Shown here piece after piece: positions 17,294 through 26,717 of a stretch of DNA of 64,000 nucleotides; position 1 is the first letter of the stretch, and each line of letters begins with the position of its first letter. The notes under the pieces are model-generated. The model was given only the letters and a program-made list of their open reading frames with translations, ran no database searches and was not told where the DNA came from. The stretch covers positions 682,001 through 746,000 of the forward strand of contig NZ_BAABAY010000001.1 in NCBI RefSeq assembly GCF_039537665.1. Direction: 5' to 3'. The translations under genes were made by a program, and so were the position numbers. The stretch comes from Gaetbulibacter_A aestuarii (lineage in GTDB: Bacteria > Bacteroidota > Bacteroidia > Flavobacteriales > Flavobacteriaceae).

Positions 17294-18688
17294 CTAACCC
17301 TTCCCAATAGTATAACACTCAAAACCAATAGACCTCAAGTGGGCTACATCCAAAATACCACGACCATCAAAAACAAAGGCCGGTTTATGCATATTGTCGT
17401 AAATTTTTTGCCAATCGTAAGTTTTGAATTCATCCCATTCCGTTAAAACGGCAATAGCATGCGAGTCCTTACTGGCTTCATAAGGATCTTGTGAAACGGT
17501 AAGTAGCTCTCGGTTTTTGGCCTCTGTGCGCGTATTTAGATAATCCAGATCCGCATACATGCGTTCTTCGATAACTTTAGGATCGTAAACCGAAACTTTA
17601 GCCTGCTCGTTAAGTAAATTGTCAGCGACCATAATAGCTGCCGACTCACGGGTATCATTGGTGTCCTTCTTAAATGCCCATCCCAAAAAAGTAATCTTTT
17701 TTCCTGAAACCGTGTTAAAAAGCGTGCTTACAATTTTATCTGAAAAGCGTTGTTTTTGATGGTTGTTCATGATGATCACCTGTTCCCAGTAATCTGCAAC
17801 TTTCGTTAGACCATATGTTTTTGCGATATAAACCAAATTGAGAATATCTTTTTGAAAACAGGATCCGCCAAACCCAACAGAAGCCTTTAAGAATTTAGAT
17901 CCTATACGACTATCCATGCCGATGGCTTTGGACACCTCATTCACATCGGCTCCGGATTTCTCGCAAAGTTCAGACATGGCGTTGATAGAGGATACACGCT
18001 GCGCCAGAAAGGCATTAGCGGTTAGTTTCGACAATTCAGACGACCACACATTAGTAGTTAAAATACGTTCATTCGGCACCCAGTTCGCATAAACATCTAC
18101 AAGCGCCTGAATGGCTTTTTGACCGGCTTCGGTGGTGTCGCCACCAATAAGCACACGATCAGGATTCAGGAGGTCTTGAACTGCCGTCCCTTCCGCCAGG
18201 AATTCCGGGTTTGAAAGGATCTGGAAGTTTACACCATTACCAGTATTCTCTAAAATATTTTTAATAGCTGATGCCGTTCTTACCGGAAGCGTCGATTTCT
18301 CCACAACAATTTTATCCGTTTTGGAGACTTGGGCGATCTGACGGGCACAAAGCTCAATGTATTTCAGATCGGCTGCCATACCTTTACCTTTTCCATAGGT
18401 TTTGGTAGGGGTGTTTACTGAGATAAAGATCATATCCGCTTCGTCGATAGCCTTATCAATATCTGTAGAGAAGAAGAGATTTCTTCCTCGTGCTTCTTTT
18501 ACCACTTCATCGAGACCGGGTTCAAAAACGGGTAGTTTATTTAAGTCTTCATCATTCCAGGCGGCAATACGCGCTGCGTTAATGTCTACAATAGTCACTT
18601 TAATGTTCGGGCATTTTTGAGCGACTACCGCCATAGTGGGACCGCCTACGTAACCTGCGCCGATGCAGCAGATGTTTTTTATTTTCAT
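17294..18688 (-). CDS. ugd: UDP-glucose 6-dehydrogenase (eukaryotic-like long form)
   Basis: Oxidises UDP-glucose twice to UDP-glucuronate using NAD. At 464 residues it is the longer form also found in animals. The NAD site is CCIGAGYVGGPTMAV at the N-terminus. The catalytic cysteine lies in GFGGSCFQKDI, and FLGWAFKKDTNDTRES is the C-terminal UDP-binding part. It feeds uxs. It begins 9 bases after the WecA-like gene, so it is cotranscribed with the glycosyltransferase block; a repeat island directly follows its stop. Confidence 0.95.
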   Translation of the reverse strand: MKIKNICCIGAGYVGGPTMAVVAQKCPNIKVTIVDINAARIAAWNDEDLNKLPVFEPGLDEVVKEARGRNLFFSTDIDKAIDEADMIFISVNTPTKTYGKGKGMAADLKYIELCARQIAQVSKTDKIVVEKSTLPVRTASAIKNILENTGNGVNFQILSNPEFLAEGTAVQDLLNPDRVLIGGDTTEAGQKAIQALVDVYANWVPNERILTTNVWSSELSKLTANAFLAQRVSSINAMSELCEKSGADVNEVSKAIGMDSRIGSKFLKASVGFGGSCFQKDILNLVYIAKTYGLTKVADYWEQVIIMNNHQKQRFSDKIVSTLFNTVSGKKITFLGWAFKKDTNDTRESAAIMVADNLLNEQAKVSVYDPKVIEERMYADLDYLNTRTEAKNRELLTVSQDPYEASKDSHAIAVLTEWDEFKTYDWQKIYDNMHKPAFVFDGRGILDVAHLRSIGFECYTIGKG

Positions 18689-18697
18689 TTAAAAACT

Positions 18698-19846
18698 TTA
18701 ATTTTTATCCTTATGAAACAATTTCTTTCCTTTCTCTTTAACCTCATCTACCTTCCTTTTAATTTTAAGTTTCCTTTTTAGGTTAGTAAAACTGTAATCT
18801 ATGCGGAAAAACAAGTATCCCAGGATAACTACTGTGGTTACAAGAGTGGCAACCAACCAAAGATTATATGAAGCACTTCCTAGCAAAATAATCAAATAAA
18901 CAAAAACCAGATTGAAAGCTCCAATAATATAACTTGCTTTTCGGTGTGATATATTAAAATAATCGATAAGAATATGGTGGGTATGATTTCGGTCTGGCGA
19001 AAAGGGACTTCTTTTGTCAGCTAATCTTATGGTGAAAACCCTGGCCGTATCAAAGAGCGGAACAATGAGAATACTAATGGCTATTAAGGGTACATTTTCA
19101 ATAAGAAAAGGAAGACTATCGTACTTTTCAGGAGATAATGCTAAAAACTTAAGAGTTAGGATACTAATAATAAAACCTACAATCAGTGAACCCGTATCCC
19201 CCATGAATATTTTTTCATCGGTTGCAATAGATAAGTTGTATCTCAAAAAAGCGATCAAACAGCCGTTCATCGTTAAACTCAGAAACAAATAAAAATACTC
19301 GTGAGTCATATAAAAAATGGCTGAGTATATTATTAAAATAACAATACCTACCATCGCCGCTAAACCATCAATACCATCGATTAAATTGTATGCATTTATG
19401 ATAGTTAACATAATAAAACCAGATATTAAATAATTAACGTAGGTGGGGATAGCTTCAATTTCCATAAATCCATTCAGAGAGTGTATGGTAAAACTCGGGT
19501 TTGAGATTATAAATGATATCGCCAAAAACTGAGCAATTAACTTGGTATAAGGAGACAACACTAATAAATCATCTTTTAGGCCAATAATAAAGAGGATTGT
19601 TAGGCCCGGAACCAAGTAAATAGATTCATTAAATTCACCCCAGGATCTTGAAAAAAACAAAGCTAAAATTAAGGCATAAAAGAATGATGCGCCTCCTAAA
19701 GTTGGTGTTTTTTTCTTGTGGGAACTCCTTGAAACCGGATCATCCATTAAATTTTTATACTCTACTAATCGGATAATTTTTGGTATCGTAAAGTAAGTTA
19801 AAACATAGGCACCTGCAAAAAACAATATGGGAATATAATAAGCCAA
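18698..19846 (-). CDS. WecA/MraY-type phosphoglycosyltransferase
   Basis: Polytopic membrane enzyme of 382 residues that transfers a GlcNAc-phosphate-type sugar to undecaprenyl phosphate. Typical segments are LGGASFFYA, the aspartate motif NAYNLIDGIDGLAA, FMGDTGSLIVGF, and the histidine motif DRNHTHHILID. About eleven helices are visible. The start is a TTG at 19844-19846: the preceding codon is a stop and no earlier start exists. A lysine-rich tail of 35 residues extends beyond the last helix. This is the second type of initiating enzyme in the locus. Confidence 0.9.
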   Translation of the reverse strand: MAYYIPILFFAGAYVLTYFTIPKIIRLVEYKNLMDDPVSRSSHKKKTPTLGGASFFYALILALFFSRSWGEFNESIYLVPGLTILFIIGLKDDLLVLSPYTKLIAQFLAISFIISNPSFTIHSLNGFMEIEAIPTYVNYLISGFIMLTIINAYNLIDGIDGLAAMVGIVILIIYSAIFYMTHEYFYLFLSLTMNGCLIAFLRYNLSIATDEKIFMGDTGSLIVGFIISILTLKFLALSPEKYDSLPFLIENVPLIAISILIVPLFDTARVFTIRLADKRSPFSPDRNHTHHILIDYFNISHRKASYIIGAFNLVFVYLIILLGSASYNLWLVATLVTTVVILGYLFFRIDYSFTNLKRKLKIKRKVDEVKEKGKKLFHKDKN

Positions 19847-19867
19847 TTAAATTATTTTTAAATTATT

Positions 19868-19884
19868 CAAAATTATCAAATTTA
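19868..19884 (-). promoter_or_regulatory. Tandem -7 promoter elements upstream of the wecA-like gene
   Basis: On the minus strand TAAATTTG (19877-19884) and TAATTTTG (19868-19875) are both exact TAnnTTTG matches within 40 bases of the TTG start. The DNA is very AT-rich, so one or both could be chance. Confidence 0.35.
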
Positions 19885-19927
19885 ATCAAGTAACCCCTGA
19901 TTTATTTAAACTAATAAAACTTAATTA

Positions 19928-21127
19928 TTAGTCTTTTTGTAAAAAAGTAAGCATCTCTACAGCTAATTCCTCTCTGTCAAAATTCTTTAAAAAGTCGTCA
20001 AAATTATCCTTATAACTGTTTGGTTTATTGTTCATGAGTGTCAACTTCTGTAAAAATTCGTTTTCATTTTCAGGTTCAAAAAATTCCCCGACTTTATATT
20101 TTTCAACCATAACTTTAGACTCCCCTTCCACGCCTAATAAAATTGGTTTATGCATTGCGATATTCTCGAAAATTTTAGAAGGAATAACCGATTTAAATGC
20201 CGTTGATTTCTTTAAATTCACTAAACCAACATCCATTACCGAAATATATTCTTTAACCATTTCCTTGTTTACTGGATCTAACATTGTTACGTTAGTAAGG
20301 CTTAATTCTTCCTTCAACTTTAATAACTCAACTTTTTTTGCTCCTGATCCAATAAATAAAAAATGAATATTTTTATCTTTAATCTTTTTTGCGGCCTTAA
20401 GAATAAAATCAAGGGCATGTGCCAATCCATGAGTTCCTACATAACCCACGATGAATTTATTTTTTAATTCTAACTGTTCCAGTAAATTTTGATTTTTATC
20501 TTGAGGTTTAAAAAGCTTTAAGTTTGCGCCATTTTTTACAACGCAAATCTTAGCTGAATCAATATGATGTGATTCGATTAATTTTTTCTTAAAATCGTCG
20601 GTGACAACAACTATTTTTGAAGCCGTTTGATACATCTTTCTTTCCAAGTATTGAAAATATCTAATCACCAAACCCTCTTTCATTGCTCCAACAGCAATAA
20701 TAGATTCTGGCCATAGGTCTCTTACTTCCATTACCCAAGGTTTTCTTTTAAAGAATGAGAGCCATCTGCCCGAAATTGAAGTAAAAAATTGTGGGGAAGT
20801 TGCAATAATAATATCCGTTTTAATAAAGAGTCCTGCTATAAATGAACTTATCATAAAACTTAAATAGTCTATTATCCTTTTAATAAAACCCTTATTTTCA
20901 GAAATATAAGTCCATATTCTTATAACCCTTATTCCATCAATAATTTCCGTTTGATAAAGCTTATTTTTATAACCTTTAAAAACAATTCCATCTGGAAAAT
21001 TTGGCACTCCTGTGATTACGGTAACCTTAACCCCATGCTTCACCCACGCTCTGCAATGTTCATAGGTCCTTGTTGCGGGAGCATTTACTTCGGGATAAAA
21101 ATTATCTGAAAGAAATAATATATTCAT
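19928..21127 (-). CDS. Glycosyltransferase family 4 (WbuB-like)
   Basis: GT-B transferase of 399 residues. N-terminal SDNFYPEVNAPATRTYEHC and ITGVPNFPDG are the typical acceptor-side motifs of WbuB-like fucosamine or similar transferases. The C-terminal domain has IVGYVGTHGLAHALDFILKA and PSKIFENIAMHKPILLGVEG, the donor-binding part. It overlaps the heparinase-like gene by 4 bases (ATGA type), a pairing known from other O-antigen loci. Donor and acceptor cannot be stated. Confidence 0.88.
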   Translation of the reverse strand: MNILFLSDNFYPEVNAPATRTYEHCRAWVKHGVKVTVITGVPNFPDGIVFKGYKNKLYQTEIIDGIRVIRIWTYISENKGFIKRIIDYLSFMISSFIAGLFIKTDIIIATSPQFFTSISGRWLSFFKRKPWVMEVRDLWPESIIAVGAMKEGLVIRYFQYLERKMYQTASKIVVVTDDFKKKLIESHHIDSAKICVVKNGANLKLFKPQDKNQNLLEQLELKNKFIVGYVGTHGLAHALDFILKAAKKIKDKNIHFLFIGSGAKKVELLKLKEELSLTNVTMLDPVNKEMVKEYISVMDVGLVNLKKSTAFKSVIPSKIFENIAMHKPILLGVEGESKVMVEKYKVGEFFEPENENEFLQKLTLMNNKPNSYKDNFDDFLKNFDREELAVEMLTFLQKD

Positions 21128-22704
21128 ATATAAATTTGAGTTTCAAGACGCTTATCAAAGGAAATTTTGAGAAAATTAGCCTTTTTTGTTTGATTAAAAC
21201 CGATGCAATATTCATAATCCAAAACCTCTAAACTTTTAATATCTCCATTAAAATCCAATTTAATCTTATCATTAATTAATAAAGAATTATTCAAACTACT
21301 TTTTTCTATATAACATTCTGGATGAAAATGAAAAAAAGCATTCGTTTCGAATTTTGACACTTTTGAAAGTAAGTCGGTGATTGAAATTTTATCTCCTTTG
21401 AAACTATAATTTCTTGTGTGAAGAATATTTAATTTTTTATAGCCATCATGAGTTGCCTCAATCTGTTTTTCATTTTCTATTAAATTAACGATTTTTGCTC
21501 GCCGTGCTACTCTAAATCCTCCCCATATTTCAGATTGCTCAATAGAGTTAATTTGAACTGTATTATGAGATTTTGTTGAACGTTGCAGTTGTCGTAATTC
21601 GTTTTTCTCATACGTCGATGTACCAGTATCAACGATTATAGGTTTTTTATCAACATATAATTCAAAATTAAATGTGTCAGAGTGTATGTGCGCAGGTAAA
21701 TATGAAGCACCCACTTCACCTACATCTAAAAACAATTCGTAATTACCTTTTTCAATTTTTCGATATCCTGACTCAAGAAGTTTCCCTTCTTCCCATGATA
21801 TACCTAAAAATGTAGCATATTTAAATAGTGCTTCTGAAGAGGGTGCTATGCCAAATGCACTATCATTAACCATAGGAATATTTCCATTTTTAAATGTTAC
21901 ACTTTGTAACCAGGAGAGCATCTTTTTGGCTTTATTTTTTAAAAATAAAAGTAATTTTCCACCCTCCCATAGATTATTATTTTGCATTAAATGAATACAG
22001 TCAAGAACACGATGAAGCATCGTTTGATGATACATTGGTGATAACTCAATGTGAGCTCCGTCTGCTAATACTTGTTCTTCAAGTTCTTTATTTAAAATCT
22101 TTTTTGAGGCTAAATAAAATTGATTGTCTTGAAAATAATAAGCTCCAAATAAAAGGGCAAAACCGTTTTCTAAATAATGGTTTCCTAAAAACTGCAACTC
22201 TAAATTATCTAGTAATCTTTGAAAGTGATTATACAGCTTTTGATCTATTTCTTGATTTATGATGTTATGTTTTGATAAAAACTTTATCCAATTAATTCCT
22301 CTAAGTGAAATAGTATATGATTCTTTCCCTTCTTTTAAAGTCGCATCATTAGTGATAAAATCATTAATTAATCGTATGCCTTGCTCAGGATTTGATCCTT
22401 CTTGATTTAAAAAATCAAAATAATTTAAGTTAAACGTCCAAAGCTTGCCGTATTCCAAATAATTCCAATCAATTTTTTTATTAAAACAGTGTTTAATGTT
22501 TAAAAATTTAAAGCAGTCGTCCCCGAAATAACTTTTTTCATTGAACAAAAAATCATTCCAAATTATTGGCTTTAATTCTCTCTTTAGTCCTTTCTTATAT
22601 TCTTTTTTTGAAACTTTTCCTCGAATTAAATAATAAATTCGGAAATAAATCTGCTCACATTTTAGATATTTTATGGTATAAAAATATAGTTTAAATTTTC
22701 TCAT
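21124..22704 (-). CDS. Heparinase II/III family protein
   Basis: Protein of 526 residues from the ATG at 22702-22704. A GTG at 22743 in the same frame overlaps the upstream stop by 4 bases and would add 13 residues; I cannot decide firmly. The N-terminal part is an alpha/alpha toroid and the C-terminal part a beta-sandwich, as in polysaccharide lyases. Recognisable pieces are GNHYLENGFAL, SPMYHQTML, and PAHIHSDTFNFELYVD with VDTGTSTYE. Such genes are found inside polysaccharide synthesis loci next to WbuB-like transferases, which suggests a role in trimming or editing a uronic-acid glycan. No signal peptide is obvious. Confidence 0.82.
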   Translation of the reverse strand: MRKFKLYFYTIKYLKCEQIYFRIYYLIRGKVSKKEYKKGLKRELKPIIWNDFLFNEKSYFGDDCFKFLNIKHCFNKKIDWNYLEYGKLWTFNLNYFDFLNQEGSNPEQGIRLINDFITNDATLKEGKESYTISLRGINWIKFLSKHNIINQEIDQKLYNHFQRLLDNLELQFLGNHYLENGFALLFGAYYFQDNQFYLASKKILNKELEEQVLADGAHIELSPMYHQTMLHRVLDCIHLMQNNNLWEGGKLLLFLKNKAKKMLSWLQSVTFKNGNIPMVNDSAFGIAPSSEALFKYATFLGISWEEGKLLESGYRKIEKGNYELFLDVGEVGASYLPAHIHSDTFNFELYVDKKPIIVDTGTSTYEKNELRQLQRSTKSHNTVQINSIEQSEIWGGFRVARRAKIVNLIENEKQIEATHDGYKKLNILHTRNYSFKGDKISITDLLSKVSKFETNAFFHFHPECYIEKSSLNNSLLINDKIKLDFNGDIKSLEVLDYEYCIGFNQTKKANFLKISFDKRLETQIYI

Positions 22705-22739
22705 AAATAATCTTACTACTAGGATAAAATCATAGTAAT

Positions 22740-23366
22740 TCACTTTATAACTTTGACTCCTTTATATTTTTTTAATTCTGAACTAATCGAATTAATTTTT
22801 TCTAACTGAGCACCCCACATATATATTCTTTTCAGACTTTTATCACTTCCATTTACTAACCGATTACCTGGATAAATAACAATGCTTCCTACTGAATCCA
22901 ATTTAATTCTAACATCTACTCTTTTCCAATGGGAATCTTCAATCTTAATAGACCTATTTCTCCATTCCTCCTTATTCCCTCGGCTTTTGACCGATATTAT
23001 AAATTTTCCAATATCGCCCTTCAGCGCCTTCAGGTAAATCGAAAAAGCATAGTACCCTTCTGGTAAATTATCCACTACCTGACTTATTCGTGAGTTACTG
23101 ATATCTTCAGAAAAATCGACTAAGTCAGCTGTAGGATTACCATTTGGATCAAGAGTTGCATTATTTCTAACTTTAACGTGAAATTTACTCCAAGACTCAT
23201 CCATAAAATCTTCAGTATAGATCAAATAATTACTTTCCGTATTTTCTAAATTAAATATTTTTCTATTATTATCGGATCTTAATTCATTAATTAAATAACC
23301 TCTCTTCTTACACGAAAAGACAAGAAAAACAAAAATCACAAAAACTGTTTTAATTAAACTTTTCAA
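22740..23366 (-). CDS. Unknown lipoprotein with carbohydrate-binding-like fold
   Basis: Protein of 208 residues that I do not recognise by family. It starts at a TTG (23364-23366); the frame is closed by a stop two codons upstream, so no other start fits. Residues 1-19 are a lipoprotein signal with FLVFSC as the lipobox (Cys19). The mature part is beta-rich, with NYLIYTEDFMDESWSK and GYYAFSIYLKALKG, which resemble the sandwich modules in phage tail and carbohydrate-binding proteins (inference). It overlaps the next upstream gene by 17 bases, so it is translated as part of the block. Confidence 0.65.
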   Translation of the reverse strand: MKSLIKTVFVIFVFLVFSCKKRGYLINELRSDNNRKIFNLENTESNYLIYTEDFMDESWSKFHVKVRNNATLDPNGNPTADLVDFSEDISNSRISQVVDNLPEGYYAFSIYLKALKGDIGKFIISVKSRGNKEEWRNRSIKIEDSHWKRVDVRIKLDSVGSIVIYPGNRLVNGSDKSLKRIYMWGAQLEKINSISSELKKYKGVKVIK

Positions 23367-24447
23367 TACTTTTCATTTTTACTTTAATAAAATCTTCAAT
23401 AACTTTTTTAGAAATCGACAACATTCTATTGTTGTATTTTCTTATTCCTCGACAATAAAAAAATACTTCTTTAGAATTTTCACTTTCATCGTTTACAAAA
23501 AGTACCTCAGGATATCTAAAAAATTTATAGGAGAGGGAGGATAAAAAATCTTGCTTTAAAACACCGATAGAAAACCAATTTTCACAATCTACTGATGAAT
23601 ATATTTCTAAATATTTTTTGTTATTTATTACACTTGGTTCCACTACTGTTGAAACTAAATATAAATTTTTGGATGAATATGTATGAAAGGCGCTTCCGGG
23701 AAGTTCTTTAAGATTGTTAAATTTTTTTTTGATAAAATCATATTCTTGTATATAATTTTTTTCTGTTGGAGTATCCATTGGAACTATTAGTTTTTCTTTC
23801 AAAGGAATTATAGAAACTGCTCTTGCCTTTTGGGTTCCACCAACTACACATTTTAAAGTTCTAAATTCGTCTGTTGTGAACCAAAGGCCACATTCATCAT
23901 TCAGATCACCTGTTAAAACCCAGATTCCTTTCCTAAATTGGTCTCCATATATCCCATGTATATGTCTAATAGATTTTTTTGGAAAAATATATTTAACTCG
24001 CCATTTTTCACCGTTTTTACTTCCAAAAATATAAACTTGTTCCCTTTTTTTATTATCAAAATATTCACCCCAATAAATATTACCATTAGTATGTTTATAA
24101 ATATTTAAAGGTCTACTTCCCCGTTTAATTTTGTGCACTTCTTTAAACATAGTTGTGCCGTGACGGCAAAATAAAATTGCTCCTCTAGCGACCACAACCA
24201 AATCCTTATTATTTGTGACTACCATAGACTCGACATTCAGTCTCAGAACTCTTCTAACTAAAGCAACTTGATAAAGAATTTTGAAAATAAAATTCTTAAT
24301 TGGTATTGAATACTCCTTTTGTTTTTCTTTAAATCTATATTCAATAATTTTATTTTTTTTAAAAGTGAATAGGCAGTTATTGTCCTTAAGAATAGGATTT
24401 TCACTTTTAAAAACCGAATTTATTGGCAATTTAAAACCAAAATTCAT
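23350..24447 (-). CDS. Unknown protein, probable beta-propeller
   Basis: Protein of 365 residues without a signal peptide or membrane helix. It has a rhythm of short strands and aromatic repeats, for example GNIYWGEYFDNK, GIWVLTGDLNDE, LWFTTDEFRT and EIYSSVDCENWFSIG, resembling sialidase/exo-glycosidase-like propellers. I see no clear catalytic set and do not assign a function. It overlaps both neighbours (4 bases with the sulfotransferase gene, 17 with the lipoprotein gene), so the three are very likely made together. Confidence 0.6.
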   Translation of the reverse strand: MNFGFKLPINSVFKSENPILKDNNCLFTFKKNKIIEYRFKEKQKEYSIPIKNFIFKILYQVALVRRVLRLNVESMVVTNNKDLVVVARGAILFCRHGTTMFKEVHKIKRGSRPLNIYKHTNGNIYWGEYFDNKKREQVYIFGSKNGEKWRVKYIFPKKSIRHIHGIYGDQFRKGIWVLTGDLNDECGLWFTTDEFRTLKCVVGGTQKARAVSIIPLKEKLIVPMDTPTEKNYIQEYDFIKKKFNNLKELPGSAFHTYSSKNLYLVSTVVEPSVINNKKYLEIYSSVDCENWFSIGVLKQDFLSSLSYKFFRYPEVLFVNDESENSKEVFFYCRGIRKYNNRMLSISKKVIEDFIKVKMKSIEKFN

Positions 24448-25379
24448 CTTGTCAATAATTTTACTTTAAGATAGTAACTCTTATTAAAAAAATGTGAAAG
24501 GACTTTCAGGGATTTAAATAATAACTTACAAATTATAGGTGTTTTTAAAAATGATGGTGTATATCCAAATTTTTTCATTGAAAATTCAGACATGCATTCA
24601 ATTAAAACAACTTGTTTATGTGTTAATTCATATCGCCATTTCTTTGAATTGTTTTTTAATAAAGGACCTAAAGTTTCTTTTTTCCATTGCATTTCCTCCT
24701 TAGAAATCAATTCTTTTGAAAATTTATTAAAATTAAGCATATTAACTTCATATTTGACTTCAAGGAATTGACAAAGTCTTTCCAAAACATTTTTAGGTGT
24801 ACTAAGGAGGTCTTCATACTTTATTTGGAAAAATTTATCATTTGAAACTTCCTTTAAATACTTTTGACTATTTAATATTTGGGCTTCACCAATTAAAGCG
24901 TGTAACCAGTAAGGTCTTTTAGCCGACCAATTAGCTTTGGTTTTTGAAAGAACAACGTCCCTGGGGTCTCTTACTATTTGAATCACTTTTGCTCCCTTAT
25001 TTTCATCTATGATTTTGTTTATAAAATCAAGATTCCTAGGATCTTTATCAACAATGTGTTTTTTTGATTCTTTTTGAATAAATATCTCAAGTATTTCCCA
25101 ATAGACAGATTTTATTGAAAGATCTTGATTTTTTAAACTCTTTAAACCTTTAAGTGGTACATTCAATCTTTGAAATGCTTTATCAGTTTCCAATATTTTT
25201 ATAAACGACTCAACCCCCTTTTTTTCTAATTGATTTTTCTTTTTTCCAGATGCAATGTACTTCCTAAAAAATTGGGTTTCAGGCAAAGAGACTATCTCAC
25301 TGTGTGAATTAAGCATTGATTGGAGTAAGCTTGTACCCGAACGACCAACACCAACAATAAAAATTATATTTCCTTTCAT
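24444..25379 (-). CDS. PAPS-dependent sulfotransferase
   Basis: Cytosolic enzyme of 311 residues that transfers sulfate from PAPS to a sugar or other acceptor. The 5'-phosphosulfate loop is GVGRSGTSLLQS (residues 10-21), and the 3'-phosphate site is IVRDPRDVVLSKTKANW. The middle holds QIKYEDLLSTPKNVLERLC, also typical of the family. PAPS would come from cysD, cysN and cysC about 13 kb upstream on the same strand, and the PAP by-product would be removed by cysQ there. The most natural acceptor is the polysaccharide made by this locus. Confidence 0.9.
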   Translation of the reverse strand: MKGNIIFIVGVGRSGTSLLQSMLNSHSEIVSLPETQFFRKYIASGKKKNQLEKKGVESFIKILETDKAFQRLNVPLKGLKSLKNQDLSIKSVYWEILEIFIQKESKKHIVDKDPRNLDFINKIIDENKGAKVIQIVRDPRDVVLSKTKANWSAKRPYWLHALIGEAQILNSQKYLKEVSNDKFFQIKYEDLLSTPKNVLERLCQFLEVKYEVNMLNFNKFSKELISKEEMQWKKETLGPLLKNNSKKWRYELTHKQVVLIECMSEFSMKKFGYTPSFLKTPIICKLLFKSLKVLSHFFNKSYYLKVKLLTR

Positions 25380-26716
25380 ATTTTATTCTTAACAAGATAC
25401 GGAACTTTTCCCCGATTTGTACAATATAGATTATCAATATCAACGATTTTAACATCGACATCAATTCCTGGTAGCTTTTCCTTAAATTCTTTTGACACTA
25501 TCTTTAGAGAAGTTTCTCGAAGGTTGTCAAATGGCACAAGTTTAATCAACAATTTTCCTTTTTCATTTTGATACAGTTGAATATATTTAAACTCAAATTG
25601 AGCTTCTGAATGGATGTTAATCGAAGTTGTAAAAATTCTATCTCCATTATAATCTAATATATAATCCTTACCCCACCTACCTTTTAAATGCGAAAATTCT
25701 ATAATCAACCCATTAAATATTTTAGTGACCTTTGCAAAATCTCCCGTTCTGTACCTTATTAAAGGCATTGCTTTATTGATAAATCCAGTACAAACAATTT
25801 CTCCCATTTCTCCTACCTTAGCACTAGAATTATCTTCTTTTAATATTTCTACAAGTCCATAATTTAGAGATACTTTATAAAACCCTTTTTTATCCGGTAA
25901 TTCATATGCAAAGCAAGCTCTCTCTGAAAATGCATAAGTGGAACGCGCTGTCGTTTGAAAAACTTTTTCAATAAAGTCTCTCTTTTTACTTTGAATTGAT
26001 TCACTTGCAAAGTAAATACCCTTTAAGTTAGTATCTAATTTTAGGTTATTCTGAGATAGCAATTGTGCCAAGGTATACCACGCACTGGGATAACCATGGC
26101 CAAAATTTGGTTTATATTTATTGATTTTTTGAACAATTAACTTTATGTTTCTTTCATTCAAAAGAAAAACATTAACATTAATTTCATTGTTCATGGGATT
26201 ATAACTTACTAGTTTATTTTTAAGATTTACACCTCTCAATGTCAATTTTAAATCTCCTTTTCGGTACCCAAGAAGAGACCACGCGTAAAAAGCATGTGTT
26301 CTATCTGTAAAATAACTTTTATTACTTAAGTATAATTTTAAAGGATTTCTTCCGGAACCCCCTGTGGTAGTATAATAACCATGAATTGAGGGATCTATTA
26401 TTTCTTCAAAGTTATTTCTAACGACCTCACTATCAATTATAGGTAAAGACCAAAGTGAATTTAAATTAGGGTTAGCTATGAAGGTTCCGTAGGACATATC
26501 CTTGTAAAATTCAATTTCTTTTATTAAAAACGCTAAGTCCTTTAATTTTTTTTTAATATCCTCCAAAGTAAACCCTTGATCTAAGCAAACTTTTAAAGCC
26601 CTTACTTTTTTCCAATGACGATCGGAAAAAACTGGGGTAACCTGAAAAAACTTGAAAAAAGGAGTCACTAATTTTTTTGGAAACCATTGGTATATTTTTT
26701 TTAATGTTCCTAACAT
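25376..26716 (-). CDS. CapK-like / phenylacetate-CoA ligase family protein
   Basis: Protein of 446 residues of the adenylate-forming superfamily, in the CapK branch seen in capsule loci. The phosphate-binding loop reads YYTTTGGSGRNPLKLYLS, and the C-terminal part has GEMGEIVCTGFINKAMPLIRYRTGDF. CapK-type proteins are thought to activate an acyl or amino-acid group for decoration of a glycan; the actual substrate is unknown. It overlaps the sulfotransferase gene by 4 bases and directly follows a GT4 gene. Confidence 0.83.
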   Translation of the reverse strand: MLGTLKKIYQWFPKKLVTPFFKFFQVTPVFSDRHWKKVRALKVCLDQGFTLEDIKKKLKDLAFLIKEIEFYKDMSYGTFIANPNLNSLWSLPIIDSEVVRNNFEEIIDPSIHGYYTTTGGSGRNPLKLYLSNKSYFTDRTHAFYAWSLLGYRKGDLKLTLRGVNLKNKLVSYNPMNNEINVNVFLLNERNIKLIVQKINKYKPNFGHGYPSAWYTLAQLLSQNNLKLDTNLKGIYFASESIQSKKRDFIEKVFQTTARSTYAFSERACFAYELPDKKGFYKVSLNYGLVEILKEDNSSAKVGEMGEIVCTGFINKAMPLIRYRTGDFAKVTKIFNGLIIEFSHLKGRWGKDYILDYNGDRIFTTSINIHSEAQFEFKYIQLYQNEKGKLLIKLVPFDNLRETSLKIVSKEFKEKLPGIDVDVKIVDIDNLYCTNRGKVPYLVKNKI

Positions 26717-26717
26717 T

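Noticed and set aside
17064..17446. Small plus-strand open frames over island 2 and the ugd end
   Set aside because: They cover palindromic repeats and the antisense of ugd; no protein feature supports them.
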